Source of the DNA: an uncultured Bacteroidales bacterium
Lineage (GTDB): Bacteria > Bacteroidota > Bacteroidia > Bacteroidales > Paludibacteraceae
NCBI GenBank assembly: GCA_900556095.1
Contig: USNU01000109.1
Coordinates: forward strand, 1 to 5,802
Length of the DNA stretch: 5,802 nucleotides
Reading direction: 5' to 3'
Part shown: piece after piece, positions 1 through 4,989 of the stretch
How positions within the stretch are numbered: the stretch's first letter is position 1
Layout of the letters: each line of letters begins with the position of its first letter
The notes under the pieces: generated by a model
Database searches by the model: none
The model's input: the letters and a program-made list of their open reading frames with translations, nothing else
Told to the model about the DNA's origin: nothing
Program-made: the position numbers and the translations under genes

Positions 1-2026
1 CATCGTATGCCTTAAGATAGGTTACCGGGTTGGAACGTGAAGAACGGCTGAGCGGGTTTTGGTCCACAAATTCGATGTCAGCGGCAAGGTGCATACTGCC
101 TTTTATTGCAGAAAAACTGCCTGTATGCTCAGCTACACCACCGTAATGTTTTTTTAGGGCAGGATAGAAAACTTTGCTTACAAGAGTTGACTTGCCGCTA
201 CCGCTCACGCCCGTAACTACGGTCATTACATTAAGCGGGAAACGCACATTCAAGTTCTTGAGGTTGTTTTCACATGCCCCCTGTATCTCGATATAATTGC
301 TCCACTTACGCCGTTGCGAAGGGATATTATATACAAATTCGCCTACTTTGGGTTTACCCACATAGGTGATTTCGCCACCGTGGATACCTGCAGCAGGACC
401 AATTTCAATGATATAGTCGGCTGCTTGGATAATTTCTTCGTCATGCTCAACCACTACAATCGTGTTGCCAAGATCACGCAGCTCTTTGAGTACGTGAATA
501 AGTCGTTCTGTATCTCGGGCGTGCAAACCGATAGAAGGTTCATCCAACACATAAAGCGACCCGACCAAACTGCTGCCCAACGATTTTGCCAAGCAGATAC
601 GCTGGCTCTCACCCCCAGAAAGCGTGTTACTCATACGGCTAAGCGTGAGATAGCCGAGTCCCACGTCTTCCATAAACCGGAGACGGGAGGTAATCTCATG
701 AAGAAGCATATCTGCTGTCTTTTGGTCAGTATCATTGAGCGAAAGGGCAGCAAACCATTTCGACAAATCGGAAACAGACATCGAACAAAGGTCGGATATA
801 TTCTTGCCGTTGATACGCACGTATTGCGCCTCTTTGCGAAGACGCATACCATTACAATCGGGGCAGATGGTTTTGCCTTTGTAACGTGCGAGCATCACGC
901 GGTATTGTATCTTGCCGTATTGCTTTGACTCCAACTCTTGGAAGAAGTCGTTCAGTCCACGGAAATATTCATTGCCTGTCCAAATAAGTCGTTTTTGCTC
1001 CTGTGTAAGTTTGACGAATGGGGTGTGTATAGGGAAATTGAACTTTGCGGCATTGTAGATAAGGCGGTCGCGCCACACACTCATCTTTTCTCCGTGCCAA
1101 CAGGCGATAGCGTCATCATAAACGGATTTCGTTTTGTCTGGGACAACCAAGTCGGGGTCGATACCGATGATATTCCCGAAACCTTTACAAGTAGGACAGG
1201 CACCGATAGGGTTGTTGAAATCGAAGAGATGTTCGCTTGGTTCCATAAAGCGAATGCCATCCATCTCGAAACGCTCGGAGAACATTTCATAATTGCCGTT
1301 GATGTACAATCCACACTCGCCGTGTCCTTCGAAGATGGCGGTTTGTACCGAGTCAGCAAAACGGTTCGCCGTGGCAGGTTCGCCATCTGCTACTACACGG
1401 TCTACCAACAGATAGACATGCTCTTTGAGTACTCCGTTGTTAGTAACCTGTTGGCTTGTGGTGGCTCCCAAACGCACCACATCGCCATTATCCAACAAGC
1501 GGGAGAATCCCTCGCTTTGCCATATATCCAACTGCTCTTGCAGTGTTCGGTTTTCCAAAACAATAGGCGCAATCAAATAGATGCGTGTTCCATTAGGTTG
1601 CGATGTCATCGCGTCCACTACATCGCGTATGCTCTTGCGGCGTACTTCTTTGCCGCTAACAGGCGAGTAGGTATGTCCGATACGGGCAAAAAGGAGTTTG
1701 AGATAATCGTATATCTCGGTGCTTGTTCCTACAGTGGAACGTGGGTTGTGACTGCTCACTTTTTGCTGAATGGCAATAGCGGGCGGAATACCTTCTATCT
1801 TGTCCACTTCGGGTTTCTGCATACGCCCGAGGAACTGGCGTGCGTAGGCACTCAGGCTCTCTACATAGCGGCGTTGCCCCTCGGCATAGAGCGTATCAAA
1901 CGCCAACGACGATTTGCCGCTACCGCTCACACCTGTAATCACAACAAGTTGATTACGAGGTATGTCCACGCTTACATGCTTTAGGTTGTTGGTGCAAGCG
2001 TTCTCTATATGTATCACTTCGTTCAC
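1..2026 (-). CDS. uvrA: UvrA, excinuclease ABC subunit A (5' part; 3' end beyond the left edge)
   Basis: UvrA is the damage-sensing ATPase of nucleotide excision repair; as a dimer it loads UvrB onto lesions in the cytoplasm. I translated the minus strand: 675 codons are present of roughly 940 usual for the family, with one open frame linking every motif below. Seen: N-terminal Walker A GVSGSGKSS (residues 32-40, K38), then SLAFDTLYAEGQRRYVESLS typical of UvrA; the region expected to hold the UvrB-binding domain; CPTC (C277, C280) and CPDC (C388, C391), probable zinc ligands around the insertion domain; ABC signature LSGGESQR from residue 469; Walker B with D495-E496 in YVLDEPSIGLH; and the second-half Walker A GVSGSGKST (K612). 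The second signature, second Walker B and C-terminal zinc module lie outside the window. The start is GTG at 2026, chosen because it puts the conserved N-terminus (IENACTNNLKHV) at the usual distance and overlaps the upstream stop as GTGA. No damage is visible. A UvrA paralogue cannot be fully excluded, but the sequence is canonical. Confidence 0.97.
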   Translation of the reverse strand, partial: MNEVIHIENACTNNLKHVSVDIPRNQLVVITGVSGSGKSSLAFDTLYAEGQRRYVESLSAYARQFLGRMQKPEVDKIEGIPPAIAIQQKVSSHNPRSTVGTSTEIYDYLKLLFARIGHTYSPVSGKEVRRKSIRDVVDAMTSQPNGTRIYLIAPIVLENRTLQEQLDIWQSEGFSRLLDNGDVVRLGATTSQQVTNNGVLKEHVYLLVDRVVADGEPATANRFADSVQTAIFEGHGECGLYINGNYEMFSERFEMDGIRFMEPSEHLFDFNNPIGACPTCKGFGNIIGIDPDLVVPDKTKSVYDDAIACWHGEKMSVWRDRLIYNAAKFNFPIHTPFVKLTQEQKRLIWTGNEYFRGLNDFFQELESKQYGKIQYRVMLARYKGKTICPDCNGMRLRKEAQYVRINGKNISDLCSMSVSDLSKWFAALSLNDTDQKTADMLLHEITSRLRFMEDVGLGYLTLSRMSNTLSGGESQRICLAKSLGSSLVGSLYVLDEPSIGLHARDTERLIHVLKELRDLGNTIVVVEHDEEIIQAADYIIEIGPAAGIHGGEITYVGKPKVGEFVYNIPSQRRKWSNYIEIQGACENNLKNLNVRFPLNVMTVVTGVSGSGKSTLVSKVFYPALKKHYGGVAEHTGSFSAIKGSMHLAADIEFVDQNPLSRSSRSNPVTYLKAYD

Positions 2027-2041
2027 TTGCCGAGTGCTCCT
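2023..2041 (-). promoter_or_regulatory. uvrA translation start overlapping the HU-LysM stop, with an AGGAG upstream
   Basis: The bases GTGA at 2026-2023 hold both the uvrA GTG start and the TGA stop of the HU-LysM gene, so terminating ribosomes can restart on uvrA. AGGAG (2041-2037) lies 10 bases upstream of the GTG. That is a plausible but slightly long Shine-Dalgarno spacing, and Bacteroidota rarely rely on such sites, so coupling is the more likely mechanism. A second in-frame GTG at 2017 is a less likely start. Confidence 0.6.
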
Positions 2042-3222
2042 ATTTGCGCTTTGAGTTGCGCTATCTGTGCCTGTGTATCGGGGTTGGTCAAATCCATTTG
2101 CTGTTCCGTCAGGTGAGGAACCCGCAGTTCGGTACCGACTTTGATAGCATTGGGATTATCAATGATGTCTCTATTGGCATCATAGATATATACCCACAAA
2201 TCCATTTTGTCTTCGCCGTAGTGGCGTCGTGCAATCTGGGCAAGACGGCTGCCGTTGCGTACACGCTCGGTGGCGATAAACTCGGTGTAAGTCAACGGAG
2301 TTGACGTGCTTTCTGCATCTTCCTCCGTAATTTCCGAGGTCAGCGTGGTGTCTTTTGCAGTTTCTATTGTGTCTATTGGGGTTGTGTTTTCTACAGCAAC
2401 CATCTCTGTGTCAGGCTGTTCGCGGAGCGAATCTACCCATTGACTCAATGTTGCACGCAGGAAGATGTATCCCCCTACCAATACCAACAGCAGGCAACTG
2501 ACACAAATCAATGTATCGCGCAAAAAATGGTATTTCCTTTTTGGTTTTGCAGGCTTCTGCTGTTTTTTCTCTTCCTTTTTAGGAGAGGTAGTAGATACAA
2601 CAGGCTCTATCTCAATAGTCTCGACGGGCGTTTTCTCTTGATGGGTGGTCTCTTTCGGTGCAATTGTTTCTGATGCATTCTCCTCTTTGAGAGGATTCGT
2701 GGAAGTCGGGGTGGTCGGAGCCTGTTCGGCAGAAACCGAAGCGGGTTGATCGGGAGATGTTGTGGAAACCGGCTCATTCGTTTCGCTTTGTGCTTTCGGA
2801 CCCTGTCCGAGAGTAGCAAGAATATCCACAATCTCATCAGCTTGTTCACCAAGTTTCTTCAGTGGGTCGAACTCGTTACCCGGTTGTTTCTTAGGTGTCG
2901 GCTGTTGTGGAGCAGGGGTGTCTTGGGGTAGTGGATTATTGCCCACCAATTCTTTAACACTTACTTCCGGAACAAAAGCCAACTTGTTGTATCCCTCAAT
3001 GGTAATGCTTTCGCCTGTAGCGATGTTCACACTTTTGCGGGGCGATATGGCTTGTAAACGGAATGTTCCCAATCCGTTAATTTTCACTTGATTATCTTGT
3101 CGTAATGCCGCTATTATTTGCTCTTTGAGGGCATTATGAAACAGGGCAACCTCTTTTTCCGAGGCACCTGTACGCGCCATGACGGCACGACGCAAGTCTG
3201 TACTACTCAGTTTGTCTGCCAT
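2023..3222 (-). CDS. HU-domain / transmembrane / LysM-like fusion protein
   Basis: This 399-residue protein has three parts. Residues 1-93 are an HU/IHF-type DNA-binding domain (INGLGTFRL at 48-56, NIATGES at 66-72, FVPEVSVKELV at 83-93). Residues 95-230 are a low-complexity linker rich in Pro, Thr, Glu, Gln and Lys, with one likely helix at 117-138. One transmembrane helix covers about 236-256. A second Thr/Glu/Asp-rich linker leads to a LysM-like domain at about 318-370 (NGSRLAQIARRHYGED, then IYDANRDII and IKVGTELRVP). A short Gln/Ala-rich helix ends the protein. The Lys/Arg-rich stretch just before the membrane helix (KPAKPKRK, 223-230) predicts N-inside, C-outside topology: HU in the cytoplasm, LysM in the periplasm. 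HU domains bind DNA and LysM domains usually bind peptidoglycan; a tether between them is inference. The HU part lacks the usual arm-tip proline (I67 instead). It starts with ATG 3 bp after the HU stop and its TGA overlaps the uvrA start. The architecture is certain, the function unknown. Confidence 0.92.
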   Translation of the reverse strand: MADKLSSTDLRRAVMARTGASEKEVALFHNALKEQIIAALRQDNQVKINGLGTFRLQAISPRKSVNIATGESITIEGYNKLAFVPEVSVKELVGNNPLPQDTPAPQQPTPKKQPGNEFDPLKKLGEQADEIVDILATLGQGPKAQSETNEPVSTTSPDQPASVSAEQAPTTPTSTNPLKEENASETIAPKETTHQEKTPVETIEIEPVVSTTSPKKEEKKQQKPAKPKRKYHFLRDTLICVSCLLLVLVGGYIFLRATLSQWVDSLREQPDTEMVAVENTTPIDTIETAKDTTLTSEITEEDAESTSTPLTYTEFIATERVRNGSRLAQIARRHYGEDKMDLWVYIYDANRDIIDNPNAIKVGTELRVPHLTEQQMDLTNPDTQAQIAQLKAQIGALGK

Positions 3223-3225
3223 GGC

Positions 3226-3504
3226 TTAGAGGTTTTTCAGTTCGTCTTTGATGTTGGCAGTGGGTTTAAAGCAGAGTTGATTCTTGGCGGGTACAACGCT
3301 TTTCTCCCCCGTGCGCGGGTGAACAAAAGTGCGCTCCTCTTTTTGCTTAATCTCTAATGTACCAAGTCCTTGCAAGGATACAGCTTTCCCCTCCAACAAT
3401 GCGTCACGCACTGCCGCATTGGTCGCATTGAGCAGTTCTTCTACACGTTTTTTTGTTAGTCCAGTAGTCTCTGCTATATTATTTATCAAGTCTTTTGTCA
3501 GCAT
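3226..3504 (-). CDS. HU-family nucleoid DNA-binding protein
   Basis: This is a complete 92-residue HU/IHF-family protein, about the usual length of 90-95. HU proteins work as dimers that bend and compact DNA in the nucleoid. The N-terminal helices begin MLTKDLINNIAETTGLTKKR. The GLGTL turn (46-50) matches the family GFGTF motif. The beta-arm tip VHPRTGE (61-67) keeps P63, the residue whose equivalent intercalates into DNA in structurally studied HU and IHF. FKPTANIKDELK (79-90) matches the usual C-terminal helix. The ATG lies inside the last codons of rimO (ATGCTGA, 7-bp overlap). Instead of a Shine-Dalgarno site, the bases before it are a purine-rich run, AAAAGAAGAAGA, which suits the leaderless-SD habit of Bacteroidota. 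It sits directly upstream of the HU-LysM gene, so the two could form mixed dimers; that is inference. No specific hup or ihf symbol is assigned because these genomes usually carry several paralogues. Confidence 0.95.
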   Translation of the reverse strand: MLTKDLINNIAETTGLTKKRVEELLNATNAAVRDALLEGKAVSLQGLGTLEIKQKEERTFVHPRTGEKSVVPAKNQLCFKPTANIKDELKNL

Positions 3505-4817
3505 AAATCTTCTTCTTTTCCGAGTGTGCCATATAGGTCGAATTCCTCGGTACGAATGATTCTAATCGGATAGAAATCACCTATTTGCAATGTATGTTCT
3601 TTGTCTATCAGTACTTCACAATCTACCTCCGGCGAGTCGAATTGGGTACGTCCGATATAATAGTCGGGTTCTTCACGGTCAATGACCACCTCCATTGTTT
3701 TTCCCTCTTTTTGCCGCATTAGTTCGCCAGAAATATCCTGTTGTATAGCCATTATCTCAGCGACGCGGCGGTCTTTTATATCTTGCGGAATGTCATCCTT
3801 GTAGTGCAAGTTGGCGTAGGTGCCTTCCTCGTCGGAGTAGGCGAAGGCCCCCATACGGTCGAATCGCATTTCGTGCACCCATTGTTTCAGTTCCTCAAAA
3901 TCCTCCTCGGTCTCGCCCGGATGCCCCACAAGCAGGGTGGTGCGGATACATATATTAGGGACGCGCGCGCGTATGCGCGTGAGGAGTGCGTCTTGTTCCG
4001 CGCGAGTGATGTGTCGGCGCATCAGTTGGAGGACATGGTCGCTACAATGTTGCAGGGCGATGTCCAAGTACTTGCACACATTCGGGTGCCTTGCCATCAC
4101 CTCCAATAGTTCATTAGGAAAGTCGGTCGGGTAGGCATAGTGAAGCCGAATCCAATGCACCCCGTCAATCTGTGCCATGCGGTCTATCAGTTCGGGAAGA
4201 CGGTGCTCTTTATAGAGGTCTAACCCGTAACTTGACAGGTCTTGTGCGATGACGTTGAACTCTTTAACTCCTTGACCGACAAGCCATTGTACCTCATCGA
4301 GAATTTCCTCCATAGGTCGCGAGGTGTGTCTGCCCGTGATGAGCGGGATGGCGCAATAGGAGCAGAAACGGTTGCACCCTTCCGAAATCTTGATGTATGT
4401 ATAGTGCTTCGGAGTGGTGAGCGTGCGCTTGTAGCCACAGCCTTCTTCGCTCTTGGGTTGCGCCTTTAGGTCGTCTATCAGATGCATAAAATCGAACTTG
4501 CCATACCATTTGTCCACTTCGGGTATTTCAGCCTCCAACTCATGCAGGTAACGCTCACTAAGACAGCCCATTACGTATAGTTTGCGCAGGTGCTTGTGCG
4601 TCTTGCGCTCGGCGAATTGGAGGATGGTATTGATACTCTCCTCCTTGGCATCGCCGATAAATCCGCAGGTGTTGATAACGGCGATTTCGCCTTTGGGCGT
4701 TTCCGAATCGTGTACACAGCGATAGCCTGCCAACTCTAATTGGTGCATCAGTCGCTCGGCGTCTACCAGGTTTTTGGAGCAACCCAAAGTGATAATATCT
4801 ATTTCGTTTTTATGCAA
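3498..4817 (-). CDS. rimO: RimO, ribosomal protein S12 methylthiotransferase
   Basis: RimO is a radical-SAM enzyme that adds a methylthio group to a conserved aspartate of ribosomal protein S12 (Asp89 in E. coli), using two [4Fe-4S] clusters. The protein is 439 residues, full length for the family. The N-terminal UPF0004 domain has its three cluster cysteines: C13 in ITLGCSKNLVDAE, C51 in NTCGFIGDAKEES, C85 in MGCLSERY. The radical-SAM domain has the CxxxCxxC motif C148-C152-C155 in EGCNRFCSYCAIPLITGRH. A TRAM domain fills about 371-432, ending EEFDLYG. These details favour RimO over MiaB (tRNA substrate) and MtaB. The start is TTG at 4817: an in-frame TGA lies three codons upstream (4824-4826), no ATG precedes M24, and starting at M24 would remove C13. 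The gene probably heads the operon with HU, HU-LysM and uvrA; its TGA overlaps the HU start by 7 bp. A 21-base alternating purine-pyrimidine run lies within codons 280-286. Confidence 0.97.
   Translation of the reverse strand: MHKNEIDIITLGCSKNLVDAERLMHQLELAGYRCVHDSETPKGEIAVINTCGFIGDAKEESINTILQFAERKTHKHLRKLYVMGCLSERYLHELEAEIPEVDKWYGKFDFMHLIDDLKAQPKSEEGCGYKRTLTTPKHYTYIKISEGCNRFCSYCAIPLITGRHTSRPMEEILDEVQWLVGQGVKEFNVIAQDLSSYGLDLYKEHRLPELIDRMAQIDGVHWIRLHYAYPTDFPNELLEVMARHPNVCKYLDIALQHCSDHVLQLMRRHITRAEQDALLTRIRARVPNICIRTTLLVGHPGETEEDFEELKQWVHEMRFDRMGAFAYSDEEGTYANLHYKDDIPQDIKDRRVAEIMAIQQDISGELMRQKEGKTMEVVIDREEPDYYIGRTQFDSPEVDCEVLIDKEHTLQIGDFYPIRIIRTEEFDLYGTLGKEEDLC
3961..3981. other. 21-base alternating purine-pyrimidine run inside rimO
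   Basis: From 3961 to 3981 purines and pyrimidines alternate without a break. The run begins ACGCGCGCGCG and contains a 6-bp inverted repeat (ACGCGC and GCGCGT). Such CG-rich alternating runs can adopt Z-DNA under negative supercoiling. It encodes TRIRARV of RimO, so it may only reflect Arg/Ala codons. It is noted as a physical property, not a gene feature. Confidence 0.5.
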
Positions 4818-4824
4818 GTTGATT

Positions 4825-4845
4825 CAATTAACAAGTAATAATTAA
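4825..4845. repeat. Three AT-rich 7-bp units beside the rimO start
   Basis: The plus-strand units are CAATTAA (4825-4831), CAAGTAA (4832-4838) and TAATTAA (4839-4845). They read TTAATTA, TTACTTG and TTAATTG in the direction of transcription. The last ends 7 bases before the TTG start codon, so it lies in the ribosome loading zone. It may be simple AT-rich low-complexity DNA that keeps the start unstructured, which suits initiation without a Shine-Dalgarno site. Confidence 0.55.
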
Positions 4846-4859
4846 CATACGTGGTATGT
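4845..4859. repeat. Perfect 6-bp inverted repeat (ACATAC-GTG-GTATGT)
   Basis: ACATAC (4845-4850) and GTATGT (4854-4859) are exact reverse complements around a 3-base centre. It could be an operator half-site pair or a small RNA hairpin 28-42 bases before the rimO start. Only two of the six pairs are G-C and no T run follows, so it is not a good intrinsic terminator. A dyad this short can arise by chance. Confidence 0.4.
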
Positions 4860-4890
4860 CCTATTTTTCGCTCTGATTAGGGGCGGCTTA

Positions 4891-4923
4891 TCCTCCCGAC
4901 ATCCTCCCGATATCCACCCGATG
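4891..4923. repeat. Three tandem 11-bp units in the rimO leader
   Basis: On the plus strand the units are TCCTCCCGACA (4891-4901), TCCTCCCGATA (4902-4912) and TCCACCCGATG (4913-4923). Units 1 and 2 differ at one position; unit 3 differs from unit 2 at two. In the transcribed direction each unit carries GGGAGGA or GGGTGGA. The 11-bp period is close to one helical turn, so a protein could read all three on one face of the DNA. The GGAGG core also equals a Shine-Dalgarno sequence, but it lies about 75-90 bases before the start codon, too far to start rimO directly. Function is unknown. Confidence 0.8.
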
Positions 4924-4937
4924 TTTCTATCAAGAAG

Positions 4938-4945
4938 CAAGCATA
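4938..4945 (-). promoter_or_regulatory. Possible -7 element of the rimO operon promoter
   Basis: TATGCTTG matches the Bacteroidales -7 consensus TAnnTTTG at five of six fixed positions. I do not see a matching TTTG about 19-21 bases upstream, so this is weak. If real, transcription would start near 4930 and give a leader of roughly 110 bases containing the 11-bp units, the dyad and the 7-bp units. Confidence 0.22.
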
Positions 4946-4989
4946 CAGAATGTTTGATTTTTCCTGCTCTTAATTGTGCATTATGCGTA

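Larger units (their letters stand above)
4818..4989 (-). other. recQ-rimO intergenic region / rimO operon leader
   Basis: This 172-bp gap between the recQ stop and the rimO TTG is the only sizeable non-coding stretch. Read in the direction of transcription it holds a possible promoter element (4938-4945), three 11-bp units containing GGGAGGA or GGGTGGA (4891-4923), a GC-rich patch TAAGCCGCCCC (4880-4890), a 6-bp dyad (4845-4859) and three AT-rich 7-bp units next to the start codon (4825-4845). I find no convincing recQ terminator, that is, no GC-rich hairpin followed by a T run. No known riboswitch fold was recognised, and I could not run a covariance-model search. Confidence 0.7.

Noticed and set aside
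938..1984. Open frame of 348 codons on the plus strand, with another of 204 codons at 314-928
   Set aside because: Both lie opposite uvrA in the same codon register. They are open because uvrA uses few TAA/TAG/TGA-complement codons here. The products show no domain or family character, while the minus strand reads as a clear UvrA.
2607..2852. Minus-strand frame of 81 codons rich in Arg, Lys and Pro inside the HU-LysM gene
   Set aside because: It is the shifted reading of the low-complexity linker. Arg/Pro richness follows from the base composition and there is no start context or family match.
4842..4901. 4-residue mini-gene ATG TCG GGA GGA TAA in the leader
   Set aside because: It is created by the 11-bp units themselves, with GGAGG directly touching the ATG and no usable spacing. 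There is no evidence that it is translated.
4891..4923. CRISPR-like array
   Set aside because: The units are 11 bp and directly adjacent with no spacers, so this is a tandem repeat and not CRISPR.
4825..4976. CAATTAA at 4825 and TTAATTG at 4970 as ends of a small transposon-like element
   Set aside because: Only 7 AT-rich bases match, with no target-site duplication or extension on either side. This is too weak to call a mobile element.
4818..4989. SOS (LexA) box controlling the uvrA operon
   Set aside because: No classical CTG-N10-CAG type box was seen, and many Bacteroidota lack a standard LexA system. The only dyad, at 4845-4859, does not match.
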